Below, one piece after another: positions 33,258-41,846 of a stretch of 64,000 nucleotides of DNA; within the stretch, counting starts at the first letter, position 1; the number at the start of each line of letters is the position of its first letter. The DNA lies in contig DASXUQ010000010.1 of the NCBI GenBank assembly GCA_036504735.1, positions 248,001-312,000 of the forward strand, given 5' to 3'. This DNA is from a bacterium. Lineage in GTDB: Bacteria; Electryoneota; RPQS01. Both the position numbers and the translations under genes were made by a program. The notes beneath the pieces are model-generated. The model made no database searches and had not been told where the DNA came from. It saw only the letters and a list, made by a program, of their open reading frames with translations.

Positions 33258-34835
33258 ATGAGGCAGCGGTGGATTGCCTGGCTGATACTGGCCGCGGGCA
33301 TGCTGATATGCCGCGCGGCGTTTCTCGAGAGCGTCGTTTACAACATCGACGAAGCGGAATACGGAGTGGCCGCGCGGGGTCTTGACCACGGGCTGCTGCC
33401 GGGCGTGGATTTTCTCGGGTCGAACAAGACTCCGGGGATTGTGTTTTTGTATGGCGCGCTGTTTCATCTCTTCGGCTCATCGTTGATCGTCACGCGGGTG
33501 GCGTACATTCTGATGCTGGTGGTGGAAGGCGGGCTGCTGGTGGAACTGGCTATCCGTCTGTGGGGCGCGACGGCGGCGATTCCGGCGGCGCTGCTGTTCT
33601 GGATGGTTGCCAACAGTTTCGATATTCCGCCCGACATGATTCCGCTGAACACGGAAGGCGCCGCCATGCTGGTGGCGGTGCTGGCGGTGTGGCTGGCCTG
33701 GTGGAGACCGAAGGACATCCGGGCGGTGCTGGGTTCCGGCGCGGCACTGGGACTGTCGGTGCTGTTCCGGCAGAGTTCAGTGTTCTTTATTCTTCCGGTG
33801 TTCAGCGTGCTGATGCTGGCGCCGGGACAACGCGTGAAGCGCAGCGTGATGCTTGCGACGGGAGCGCTGACGGTGTGGGCGCCCGTATTGGCGGTGTATG
33901 GGGCAAAGCACGGGCTGGGGTGGGCGTGGGATAGTTGGGTGCGGTATCCGCTGGAGTATGCGGGCGACACGGGCATCAACGGATTCGCGGCGCGGCTTGC
34001 CTACATGGCCAGTGAATTCGGATTTCAGTTGATGGTTCCTGTAGCCTTGGCGATCTATGGCGCGGTTTTGCTGATTCGCCATGGACGCAAGGAACAGTTT
34101 GTCTTGCTGGGATCGCTGCTGCTGGGTTCGTTTCTGGCGCTGTGTACGGGGTCGCGGTTCTTCGGACATTACTGGGTGCAGATGTATCCCATTGTGGTGC
34201 TGTCGGCTGTTTCAGCATGGCAGTGCATGGCACAGGGAACGAAACGGACGAAGCTGCTATTGACAAGCCTGGCACTGGTGGCGGGACTTGTGGCGCTGAC
34301 GCACTACAACACGTGGCGGACGTGGGACCGTTATGCGCCGCCTCGCGGAATCTCCTTTTTCCGCCTCGGGGTGGAAAATGACGAGGTGAAACTGGGCGCG
34401 TTTGCCAAGGAGCACACGTCACCGGACGAGAAGATTTGCGTCTGGGGCTACTGTCCACAGATTTACTGGTATGCGGAACGGTTGCCTGCCGTGCGGGATT
34501 TCATCTGCCACTATGTGGTGGGATACTCGCCGGGGGTGTCCAATCTGGTCATGGGGCAGAGTGAGCGGCGCCTGGGTCATCCACGGGCCGTGCAGATGTT
34601 CCTTGAAGACCTTGAGCGCAACAGACCGAAGTATATTTTCGATCTGACGCCGGTCAAGCGGTACACGTTTGCGTTCACATACTATCCGATGTCGAGCAGT
34701 CCGCTGGTGGCGGACTATGTGCTGGCGAACTATGTGCCGGACAGCCGGATCGGAGAAGCGGAGATTTACCGCCGCCGGACTCCCGCAGACACGTTGCAGC
34801 CGGGATCATCCGATCTGGAGCCTGCCGAAGAGTAA
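33258..34835 (+). CDS. GT-C membrane glycosyltransferase, paralogue 2
   Basis: A 525-residue paralogue of the flanking genes, with the same layout: VVYNIDEAEYGVAARG motif in the first loop, FLGSNKTPG, a block of membrane helices including LGWAWDSWVRYPLEYAGD, and a C-terminal tail with CVWGYCPQIYWYAERLP. I use the ATG at 33258, which aligns with MKHRYFAW and MKQRWLAW of the neighbours. An ATG at 33234 with AGGGAGGGG 14 bases upstream would add 8 residues. It probably glycosylates an exported polymer or lipid; the specific role is not readable. Confidence 0.85.
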   Translation: MRQRWIAWLILAAGMLICRAAFLESVVYNIDEAEYGVAARGLDHGLLPGVDFLGSNKTPGIVFLYGALFHLFGSSLIVTRVAYILMLVVEGGLLVELAIRLWGATAAIPAALLFWMVANSFDIPPDMIPLNTEGAAMLVAVLAVWLAWWRPKDIRAVLGSGAALGLSVLFRQSSVFFILPVFSVLMLAPGQRVKRSVMLATGALTVWAPVLAVYGAKHGLGWAWDSWVRYPLEYAGDTGINGFAARLAYMASEFGFQLMVPVALAIYGAVLLIRHGRKEQFVLLGSLLLGSFLALCTGSRFFGHYWVQMYPIVVLSAVSAWQCMAQGTKRTKLLLTSLALVAGLVALTHYNTWRTWDRYAPPRGISFFRLGVENDEVKLGAFAKEHTSPDEKICVWGYCPQIYWYAERLPAVRDFICHYVVGYSPGVSNLVMGQSERRLGHPRAVQMFLEDLERNRPKYIFDLTPVKRYTFAFTYYPMSSSPLVADYVLANYVPDSRIGEAEIYRRRTPADTLQPGSSDLEPAEE

Positions 34836-34876
34836 GTGTTCGGATTCGTTGCCGGTCGCCATCTGGGAGGGTTCCC

Positions 34877-36442
34877 GTGAAACAGCGGTGGTTGGCATGG
34901 CCGGTGGTGGCGCTCGGTATGGTGATTTGCCGCGCGGCATTTCTGGAAGATGTTGTCTACAACATCGATGAGACGGAGTACGCGGTGGCGGCGCACGGGC
35001 TGGATCACGGCTGGCTGCCCGGTGTGGATTTGCTGGGCACAACCAAGCCGCCCGGTGCGGCCGTGCTGTACAATGTGCTCTTTCATCTGTTTGGCCCATC
35101 GCTGACGGCGGCGCACGTCACGCAAACGGTGGTGATGATTGCGGCGGGAATTGCCGTGATCGAGTTGGCGATAGCGTTGTGGGGATTGACGGCGGCGCTG
35201 CCTGCGGCCTTCCTGTGGTGGGTGCTGTGCAACAGTTACGGCCTGCCGCCGGAGATGTTCAGCCTGAATGTGGAATCGCCCGGACTGGTTTTGCTGGCGC
35301 CCGCGCTGCTGCTGGTCTGGAAGCGGCCGCAGCGCAGGTGGTCGCTGATTGCGGCGGGAGGTGCCGTGGGGTGCGCGGCGCTTTTCCGGCAGAGTTACGC
35401 GGTGTTTCTGCTGCCGTTGATGGTGGCGGTGTGGGCGATTCGCCCGCAGCGACTGAAGCGCGCGGTGGGGACGTTGGCGGGGTTCGCGCTGCCGTGGGTG
35501 ATAACGGGCATCGTGTACGCGTCATCGGGCGGACTGGCCTGGGCGTGGGATTCGTGGGTGCGGTATCCGCTGACCTATGCCGGGGATGTGGGTGTTTCCG
35601 GGTTTATGCAGGCGCTGCTGATCAACGGAACGGAATTTTTCAAGCAGGCGATTATGCCGCTGTGCCTGGCGGTATTCGGCTGCGGATTGTTGATGCAGAG
35701 GTGGCCGTCGGCGCGGACGAAGTTCGTGGCGGCGACCGTAGTGGCGTCCTTTCTGGCGCTGTGCGCGGGCTCGCGGTTCTGGGGGCATTACTGGCTGCAG
35801 GTGTATCCGGCGCTGGCAGTGACGGGAGTGTATGCGTGGTTATGGCTGAACCGGCGGTTTGCGCGGTATCGCGTGGCGGTGAGCGGCGCGATTGTGATTG
35901 CCGGGCTGATTCTGGGGATGCGGCTGCCGACGTGGCGGACATGGGACTTTACGGCGCCACCGCGCGGCATTTCCTATTCGCGGCTGGACGATGAGCAGAC
36001 CGAGCGGGAGATCGGACGGTTTGCCATGGCGCACACGGCAAGCGATGAGACGATTGTGGTGTGGGGCTATTGTCCGCAAATCTATTATTACGCGCGACGG
36101 CTGCCGGGAGTGCGCGATTATCTTTGCCACTACATTACGGGCTATTCTCCGGGCTCATTCGATCCCTTTACGGAGCGCGCGCCGCGGGAGCAAGGGCATT
36201 CGATGGCGCAGCGGATGTTTATCGAGGATCTGGAGCAGCGGCGGCCCAAGTATGTGTTTGACCTCGTGCTGATAGACGATTACCCGTTTACATTTCTGAA
36301 TTATTCGCTGCGGGATTACCCTGACCTGGCCTCGTACATGCGCGAGACGTACCTGCCGGAGGGCCAGGTGGGGCGGGCGCTGGTATACCGCCGGCGTACG
36401 GCACAGGATACGTGGATTCCCGACGCCAAGGATGTCGAGTAG
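34877..36442 (+). CDS. GT-C membrane glycosyltransferase, paralogue 3
   Basis: A 521-residue third tandem copy. The GTG start at 34877 follows GGGAGGG by 5 bases. The DE motif is VVYNIDETEYAVAAHG, followed by LLGTTKPPG, LAWAWDSWVRYPLTYAGD and the tail VVWGYCPQIYYYARRLPGVRDYLCHY. It resembles paralogue 1 in the C-terminal tail more than paralogue 2 does (DYLCHYITGYSPGSFDP), suggesting 1 and 3 are the closer pair. The three genes sit head-to-tail in about 4.8 kb. Confidence 0.85.
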   Translation: MKQRWLAWPVVALGMVICRAAFLEDVVYNIDETEYAVAAHGLDHGWLPGVDLLGTTKPPGAAVLYNVLFHLFGPSLTAAHVTQTVVMIAAGIAVIELAIALWGLTAALPAAFLWWVLCNSYGLPPEMFSLNVESPGLVLLAPALLLVWKRPQRRWSLIAAGGAVGCAALFRQSYAVFLLPLMVAVWAIRPQRLKRAVGTLAGFALPWVITGIVYASSGGLAWAWDSWVRYPLTYAGDVGVSGFMQALLINGTEFFKQAIMPLCLAVFGCGLLMQRWPSARTKFVAATVVASFLALCAGSRFWGHYWLQVYPALAVTGVYAWLWLNRRFARYRVAVSGAIVIAGLILGMRLPTWRTWDFTAPPRGISYSRLDDEQTEREIGRFAMAHTASDETIVVWGYCPQIYYYARRLPGVRDYLCHYITGYSPGSFDPFTERAPREQGHSMAQRMFIEDLEQRRPKYVFDLVLIDDYPFTFLNYSLRDYPDLASYMRETYLPEGQVGRALVYRRRTAQDTWIPDAKDVE

Positions 36443-36464
36443 ATTACTTACCCGGAGAGCACCT

Positions 36465-37007
36465 ATGCCAGAGAGACTGATTTCTAAGTTCCCCGAGATC
36501 GCCGAGATTACCGACCTTGACCTGCGTCAGAAGACCATTGCCGTCTTTCAGGATGCTCTGACCATGGGCGGCTGGAGTGTCGATGACCTCGAGCGGATCC
36601 CGTTCACGCTGCTGATTCCCAATTGCGAGGTCAGCCTTCTGGCGCATACCCGCAGCGTGGTGCAGACGGCGCTGAAGATCGCCGAGGTGCAGGAAGCCTT
36701 CTACAACAAGTATTATCAGCTTGACCGCGACATTCTGCTGACGGGCGCTATCTTGCACGACGTGGGTAAATTGATGGAATACGCCGAGACGGAGAAGGGA
36801 TTTATCAAGAGCCCGGCGGGCAAGATCATGCGCCATCCATTTTCGGGCGCCGCTCTGGCCATGAAGCACGGGTTGCCCGTCGAAGTGCAGCACATCATCG
36901 CCGTCCATGCGCACGAAGGCGACGGCGCGTACCGTTCGCCCGCCGCCGTGATTGTTCACCATTCCGATTTCATTAACTTCGAGCCGCTGCGCGATTTGCT
37001 GAAGTGA
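36465..37007 (+). CDS. HD-domain phosphohydrolase
   Basis: A 180-residue cytosolic metal-dependent phosphohydrolase. The HD signature is visible: LLAHTRSVVQTAL (first His), AILHDVGKLMEYAE (His-Asp) and the later conserved HP/HH (MRHPFSGA, AVHAHEGD, VHHSDFINFE). Such proteins cleave phosphomonoesters or cyclic nucleotides; the substrate cannot be told. The ATG at 36465 has GGAGA 7 bases upstream and gives a better start than 36432, which overlaps the previous gene. It ends beside the tryptophanase. Confidence 0.85.
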   Translation: MPERLISKFPEIAEITDLDLRQKTIAVFQDALTMGGWSVDDLERIPFTLLIPNCEVSLLAHTRSVVQTALKIAEVQEAFYNKYYQLDRDILLTGAILHDVGKLMEYAETEKGFIKSPAGKIMRHPFSGAALAMKHGLPVEVQHIIAVHAHEGDGAYRSPAAVIVHHSDFINFEPLRDLLK

Positions 37008-37072
37008 TGATCGCGCAGGCTTACCTTTTTTTCACCCTATTTGAAAGACCGTGCACCCCGCACGCACACCGC

Positions 37073-38443
37073 ATGAAATTTCCCGTAGAACCTTTCCGCA
37101 TCAAAACTGTCGAACGTATTCGCCAGACGACGCGCGAAGAGCGCGAAGAGTATTTGAAGAAGGCCGGATTGAATATTTTTGCCGTGCCTTCGGATTCGAT
37201 TTATGTTGACCTGCTGACGGACAGCGGCACGTCCGCGATGAGCGATCAGCAGTGGGGCGGGCTGATGACGGGCGACGAAGCCTACGCCGGCTCCCGCAGT
37301 TTTTACCGCTTCGAAGCGGCGGTAAAGGACATCACCGGATTTCCGAACGTGATTCCCACGCACCAGGGACGCGTGGCCGAGAACCTGCTGTTTTCGACGA
37401 TCTGCAAGCCGGGGAAGATTGTCCCCAGCAACACGCATTTCGACACCACCCATGCCAACGTGACGGCCAACGGCGGCGACGCGCGCAACCTGCCGATCGA
37501 TGCGGCGCTGGTGCCGTCCGAGCAGCATCCCTTCAAGGGAAACATGAACCTTGAGGCTCTGGAAAAGACGCTGGCGGCGGACGCGGCGAACATTCCGATG
37601 GTGGTGATGACCGTCACCAACAATTCGGCGGGCGGACAGCCGGTGTCGATGGAGAATATCCGGGCGACGTCGGTCCTCTGCAAGAAGTACAAGGTGCCCT
37701 TCTTCCTCGACTGTGCGCGCTACGCGGAAAACTGCTGGTTCATCCACGAACGCGAAGCGGGCTACAAGAACAAAAAGGTGATCGACATTGCGCGGGAGAT
37801 GTTCAGCTACGCGGACGGCACGTGGATGTCCTCCAAAAAGGACGCGCTGGTGAATATGGGCGGCTTCATTGCAATGAAGGACTCCGCGCTGACGCAGACG
37901 ATCAAGACCAAGCTGATTCTGATCGAAGGCTTTCCGACCTACGGCGGTCTGGCGGGACGTGACCTTGAAGCCATTGCCATCGGTTTGTACGAAGCGCTGG
38001 ACGAAGAGTATTTGAACTACCGGACGTCGCAGGTGCGGTATCTGGGCGATATGCTCACCGACGGCGGCGTGCCCATCGTGCTGCCCGTGGGCGGGCATGC
38101 GGTGTTCGTGGATGCGGCGAAGTTTTGTCCGCATATTCCGCCGGAACAGTTCCCCGGAGTGTCGCTGACGGTGGCAATGTACCGCGAAGCGGGCATTCGC
38201 GGCGTGGAGATCGGTTCGCTGATGTTCGAGGAGAAGGACAAGGCGACCGGCAAGGCGATTCATCCGCCGCTGGAACTGGTGCGGCTGGCGATCCCGCGCC
38301 GCGTCTATACGATGTCGCACATGCAGTATGTGGGCGAGTCGATTCTGGAGATCTACAAAACGCGGAACACGCTGCGCGGCGTGCGGCTGACCTATGAAGC
38401 TCCGCTGCTGCGGCATTTCACGGCGCGGATGGAGGAGATCTGA
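37073..38443 (+). CDS. tnaA: Tryptophanase (beta-eliminating lyase, PLP-dependent)
   Basis: It would split tryptophan to indole, pyruvate and ammonia. The 456-residue length equals tyrosine phenol-lyase, but the specificity residues are those of tryptophanase. Asp124 (HFDTT) stands where phenol-lyase has Thr124. The block GIRGVEIGS has Ile where phenol-lyase has Arg381. LRHFTARM has His where phenol-lyase has Phe448. The PLP lysine is in SSKKDALVNMGG. I use the ATG at 37073, which starts the family N-terminus (MKFPVEPFRIK); an ATG at 37004 would add 23 odd residues. It runs into the HAD and fbp genes, consistent with growth on amino acids. Confidence 0.9.
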   Translation: MKFPVEPFRIKTVERIRQTTREEREEYLKKAGLNIFAVPSDSIYVDLLTDSGTSAMSDQQWGGLMTGDEAYAGSRSFYRFEAAVKDITGFPNVIPTHQGRVAENLLFSTICKPGKIVPSNTHFDTTHANVTANGGDARNLPIDAALVPSEQHPFKGNMNLEALEKTLAADAANIPMVVMTVTNNSAGGQPVSMENIRATSVLCKKYKVPFFLDCARYAENCWFIHEREAGYKNKKVIDIAREMFSYADGTWMSSKKDALVNMGGFIAMKDSALTQTIKTKLILIEGFPTYGGLAGRDLEAIAIGLYEALDEEYLNYRTSQVRYLGDMLTDGGVPIVLPVGGHAVFVDAAKFCPHIPPEQFPGVSLTVAMYREAGIRGVEIGSLMFEEKDKATGKAIHPPLELVRLAIPRRVYTMSHMQYVGESILEIYKTRNTLRGVRLTYEAPLLRHFTARMEEI

Positions 38444-38448
38444 GCGGC

Positions 38449-39093
38449 GTGGCAGACCACAACATCAAGGCGGTTTTTTTCGATCTGGACGGCACGCTGA
38501 TCGACTCGATGCCCGCGCACGTTACGGCGTGGCAGACGGTGCTGCGGGACGTGGGGATCGAGATGGACGAGCTGTTTATCAAACTTGCCGAAGGCGAGAA
38601 GGCGGACGATACGCTGAAGCGTTTGCGGCAGGACTACGGCCTGGCGGCAACCGACGCCGATTTGCAGGAGATGCTGAAACGCAAGCGCGCGCTGTACTGG
38701 GAGCTGGCGCCGCGCGGCATTATTCCGGAGGCGCGGCGGATGCTGGTGGACCTGTGGGATCAGGGTGTGGAATGTGACATTGTGACGGGATCCATCCGCG
38801 CCAATATGGACGGCGTGGTTCCGGAAGAAGATATCGCGCGGTTCACGCACATTATCACGCCTGAAGAATACACGCATGGAAAACCTGATCCGGACCCGTA
38901 TCTGACCGCCTTGCGGCGCAGCGGTCTGGCGGCGGATCAGTGTATGGTGCTGGAGAATGCGCCGCTGGGAATTCGATCTGCTCGGGCGGCCGGACTGTTT
39001 ACCCTGGCCATCACGACGACGCTGCCTGCGGACTATCTGACTGAAGCCAATGTTGTGATTTCGTCGTATCATGAGCTTCTAAATTATGTGTAG
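38449..39093 (+). CDS. HAD-family phosphatase (beta-phosphoglucomutase-like)
   Basis: A 214-residue HAD hydrolase. Motif I FFDLDGTLIDSMPAHV supplies the Asp nucleophile, with motif II around IVTGSIRANM and motif III/IV in KPDPDPYLTALRR ... CMVLENAPLGIRSARAAG. The helical cap places it near beta-phosphoglucomutases and sugar phosphatases. The start is GTG at 38449, 5 bases after tnaA. Its placement between tnaA and fbp suggests phosphosugar turnover; the substrate is unknown. Confidence 0.88.
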   Translation: MADHNIKAVFFDLDGTLIDSMPAHVTAWQTVLRDVGIEMDELFIKLAEGEKADDTLKRLRQDYGLAATDADLQEMLKRKRALYWELAPRGIIPEARRMLVDLWDQGVECDIVTGSIRANMDGVVPEEDIARFTHIITPEEYTHGKPDPDPYLTALRRSGLAADQCMVLENAPLGIRSARAAGLFTLAITTTLPADYLTEANVVISSYHELLNYV

Positions 39094-39107
39094 AAAGGAG
39101 TCGAGTC

Positions 39108-40124
39108 GTGCAGTTGCCGAACCTCGTCACCATTGAGCGGCACATCCTTGATCAGGAGCGACAGAACCCGGAAGCTACCGGCCAGTTGTCGCGGCTGCTC
39201 TACCAAATTGCGTTTGCGGCCAAAGTGATCAGCCGCAACGTGCGTCGGGCCGGTCTGCTGAACATTCTCGGCGGCACGGGAGACACCAACATTCAGGGCG
39301 AAGCGGTTCAGAAACTGGACGTCATTGCCGAAGAAACCATGAACGCAGCATTCGACCACACCGGAGTGCTCTGCTGCATGGCGTCGGAGGAGTCGGAAGG
39401 ATTGATTCCCATTCCTCCCCAGTTCGACCTGGGCAAGTATACGATGGCCTTCGATCCGCTGGACGGCTCGTCGAATATCGCGGCCAACGTCAACGTGGGC
39501 ACGATCTTCTCGGTGCACCGCAAGGTGACGCCGGGGCGTGAAGGCACAATGGACGACATGCTGCAATGCGGACGCAAGCAGGTGGTGGCGGGGTATGTGA
39601 TGTACGGATCGTCGACGATGATGGTGTATACGACGGGCAAGGGCGTGTACGGGTTTACACTGGAGCCGATGCTCGGCGAATTTTTGCTGTCGCACCCGAA
39701 CATTCAGGTGCCCCAGCACGGAAGCATCTTCAGCGCCAACATGGGCAACTACCACTACTGGAGCGAAGGGGTCCGCAAGTATGTGGATGACATGATGAAG
39801 CCGGATACGGAGCGCCGCCGGCCCTACAGCAACCGTTACATCGGATCGCTGGTGGCGGATGCGCACCGCACGCTGCTGTATGGCGGAATTTTCATGTATC
39901 CCATGGACTACAAGGATCCGAAGAAGCCGAAGGGCAAACTGCGGATGCTGTATGAAGCCTCGCCGATGGCGATGATCTTCGAACAGGCGGGCGGCATGGC
40001 ATCCAACGGGAATGAAAATATTCTCGATGTCCGGCCCGGTGGATTGCACGAACGCACGCCGGTGTATCTCGGCTCACGCGATGAAGTGACGGAAATCGAA
40101 ACCTATATCAAGAATTTCGGGTAA
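39108..40124 (+). CDS. fbp: Fructose-1,6-bisphosphatase, class I
   Basis: It converts fructose-1,6-bisphosphate to fructose-6-phosphate, the committing step of gluconeogenesis. The 338-residue length is typical. The metal site FDPLDGSSNI follows the acidic SEESEG; the late active-site block KLRMLYEASPMAMIFEQAGG is intact. The start is GTG at 39108 with AAAGGAG 7 bases upstream. It is the last gene of the tnaA-HAD-fbp run, followed by a terminator. It supports growth on amino acids, in line with the peptidases upstream. Confidence 0.95.
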   Translation: MQLPNLVTIERHILDQERQNPEATGQLSRLLYQIAFAAKVISRNVRRAGLLNILGGTGDTNIQGEAVQKLDVIAEETMNAAFDHTGVLCCMASEESEGLIPIPPQFDLGKYTMAFDPLDGSSNIAANVNVGTIFSVHRKVTPGREGTMDDMLQCGRKQVVAGYVMYGSSTMMVYTTGKGVYGFTLEPMLGEFLLSHPNIQVPQHGSIFSANMGNYHYWSEGVRKYVDDMMKPDTERRRPYSNRYIGSLVADAHRTLLYGGIFMYPMDYKDPKKPKGKLRMLYEASPMAMIFEQAGGMASNGNENILDVRPGGLHERTPVYLGSRDEVTEIETYIKNFG

Positions 40125-40147
40125 GCCTGTTCTGCCGGACGATACGC

Positions 40148-40174
40148 AAGAGGCGCACGATTTGTGCGCCTCTT
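40148..40174. terminator. Bidirectional terminator between fbp and the MFS gene
   Basis: An 11-bp stem (AAGAGGCGCAC / GTGCGCCTCTT) with loop GATTT sits between two convergent genes, 24 bases after the fbp stop and 26 before the MFS stop. The T-rich flank is short on either side. Confidence 0.65.
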
Positions 40175-40199
40175 CTACGTTTCCGCCAGTGAAAATGCT

Positions 40200-41411
40200 T
40201 CAGTGATGCAGCGTCGCGGCGAAGGGCCGGGCAATGACGGGGCCGAGCAGGCGGCGAAGGCGGAAGAGGCAGAGGATGCCCAGCAGACCCATCATCAAAC
40301 CGGCGGAAATGTAGGGGGCATCTGGCTCATAGGCTTGGAAGAGCCATGTTCCCCAGACCGGTCCGAGGACGCGGCCCAGTGCACCGATTCCCTGACCAAC
40401 ACCGAGCGTGTCCCCTTGCCGGTCTTCGGGAGCAGCGCGGGAAAGCAGGGAACTGATGGAGGGATTGAGCAGGGCAGAGCCGATGGCATAGAGCGGCAGG
40501 ACCATCAGCATGGTGGCTACGGAATGTACGAGCACCGTGAGCAGAAAGCCGATGGCTTCGATGATCAGACCCCAGATGGTGAGGTTAATTTCTCCGAAAC
40601 GTTTGGTGAGCTTGCCGATCATAAATCCCTGCACAATGACCGAGATGACTCCTACTTCCGCCAGCAGTCCTCCGACACCGAACGGGTGCAGGCCGATCTG
40701 GTGCTCACCGAAGAGGGCGAAGGTGGATTCCATATTGGAAAAGGCAAACACGCCGAAGAAAAAGATGATCAGCAGGAAGGCAATGCGGGGGTCACCGAAA
40801 CTCTCCTTGAGATGTGTCGGCGACATGTAGGACGGCCGCACGCGTTCAGGACGATGGTGCAGGGACTCGGGAAGGGCAAACCACGCCCAGATCAGGTTAC
40901 CTCCGGCGAGCACAGCGGCTACATAGGAGGGCGCGCTGTAGCCGTAGTGAGTCAGCAGGCCGCCCAGCGCCGGGCCGAAGATGAAACCCAGGCCGAAGGC
41001 GGCGCCGATGAGGCCCATGCCTTTGGCGCGATTTTCGGGGGTGGTACTGTCGGCAATAAATGCCTGAGCCGTGGGAAGAGAGGCACTGGAAAGCAGTCCG
41101 GCCAGCGAGCGGGCGACAAAAAGCAAGGCCAGGCTGCGGGCGAGGCCGAACAACAGAAAGGCGGCACAGGATCCGGCCAGACTGAGCAGAATAATGGGCC
41201 GGCGGCCCACCCGGTCGGAAAGCCGGCCCCACATCGGCGCAAAAATGAACTGCATCAGGCTGTAGGACATGGAAAGCAGGCCAACCGTCAGCGGGGTTGC
41301 ACCGTAGCTTTCCGCATAGAAGGGCAGAGAAGGCAGGATCAGCCCGAACCCGAGCAGATCAATAAAAATGGTGATAAATATGATGCTTAAGGGCGAGCGA
41401 GGCTTAGACAT
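40200..41411 (-). CDS. MFS transporter (TetA/drug:H+ antiporter-like)
   Basis: A 403-residue inner-membrane protein with about 12 membrane segments. The MFS motif A is GRLSDRVGRRPIILLSL between helices 2 and 3, and the motif C-like block GLIGAAFGLGFIFGPALGG lies in helix 5. It resembles proton-driven drug exporters. The substrate is unknown. It faces the fbp operon and stands alone. Confidence 0.88.
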   Translation of the reverse strand: MSKPRSPLSIIFITIFIDLLGFGLILPSLPFYAESYGATPLTVGLLSMSYSLMQFIFAPMWGRLSDRVGRRPIILLSLAGSCAAFLLFGLARSLALLFVARSLAGLLSSASLPTAQAFIADSTTPENRAKGMGLIGAAFGLGFIFGPALGGLLTHYGYSAPSYVAAVLAGGNLIWAWFALPESLHHRPERVRPSYMSPTHLKESFGDPRIAFLLIIFFFGVFAFSNMESTFALFGEHQIGLHPFGVGGLLAEVGVISVIVQGFMIGKLTKRFGEINLTIWGLIIEAIGFLLTVLVHSVATMLMVLPLYAIGSALLNPSISSLLSRAAPEDRQGDTLGVGQGIGALGRVLGPVWGTWLFQAYEPDAPYISAGLMMGLLGILCLFRLRRLLGPVIARPFAATLHH

Positions 41412-41488
41412 AAGTAGAAATGGGTCTTGAATATGTCAGGTTTCACATCAGAATGGGAGTAAAATACGAAAGTTTGCCGACGTCCGCA

Positions 41489-41658
41489 ACAAGGGCTGAG
41501 CCCTTGACCCGGGGCCGCCTTTGGCGGGGGGACAGCGCGGGAATACCGCGCGGTCCCTCTCTTGCCCGTGCTGCTCCCTCTCCAAGACTAGGCGCCACGC
41601 TCCGGCGTGGCGCGAACCGGGAACCAAGGAATCCGGCACGACGGAGCGTGTCGGCTAG
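41489..41658 (+). repeat. long mosaic intergenic repeat R2, copy B
   Basis: Shares ordered blocks with copy A at 2691-2889 (minus), about 39 kb away. It starts with the palindrome CAAGGGCTGAGCCCTTG. Its right part is itself an imperfect inverted repeat: CTAGGCGCCACGCTCCG near 41590 against CGGAGCGTG...CTAG at its end. Likely a non-autonomous dispersed element. Confidence 0.65.
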
Positions 41659-41700
41659 TTTTCGTGGGAGGGGGACGGAGAAACGCGGGGCCTGACGTAG

Positions 41701-41729
41701 TTGAAAATTGTGTTATAGATACCTATATT
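41701..41729 (+). promoter_or_regulatory. Sigma-70-type promoter for tRNA-Leu and the tig-clpP-clpX genes
   Basis: -35 TTGAAA (41701-41706), 17 bp, -10 TATATT (41724-41729). Transcription should start about 4-7 bases before the tRNA 5' end, ideal for a tRNA promoter. The tig gene is only 23 bases beyond the tRNA, so it probably shares the transcript. Confidence 0.75.
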
Positions 41730-41739
41730 AACAATTTCC

Positions 41740-41823
41740 GCGAGAGTGGCGGAACTGGCAGACGCGCCAGATTTAGGATCTGGTGCCCGAGAGGGCTTGG
41801 GGGTTCGAGTCCCCCCTTTCGCA
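41740..41823 (+). tRNA. tRNA-Leu (UAG anticodon)
   Basis: An 84-base class II tRNA. The acceptor arm GCGAGAG pairs with CTTTCGC (one G-U), and discriminator A follows. The anticodon stem is CCAGA/TCTGG with loop TTTAGGA, so the anticodon is TAG. A long variable arm is present, as in leucine tRNAs, and the T-arm is GGGGGTTCGAGTCCCCC. CCA is not fully encoded (ACCGG), so maturation needs the CCA-adding enzyme at 12380-13900. Confidence 0.95.
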
Positions 41824-41846
41824 CCGGTCAAAAACATGGAGTTTCT

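Larger units (their letters stand above)
41412..41739. other. 328-base intergenic region with repeat R2 and a promoter
   Basis: The gap between the MFS start (minus) and tRNA-Leu (plus) contains repeat R2 copy B (41489-41658) and the tRNA/tig promoter (41701-41729). The promoter of the MFS gene could not be identified. Confidence 0.5.

Noticed and set aside
37073-38443. Tyrosine phenol-lyase
   Set aside because: The overall length matches, but the three specificity positions (Asp124, Ile for Arg381, His for Phe448) are those of tryptophanase.
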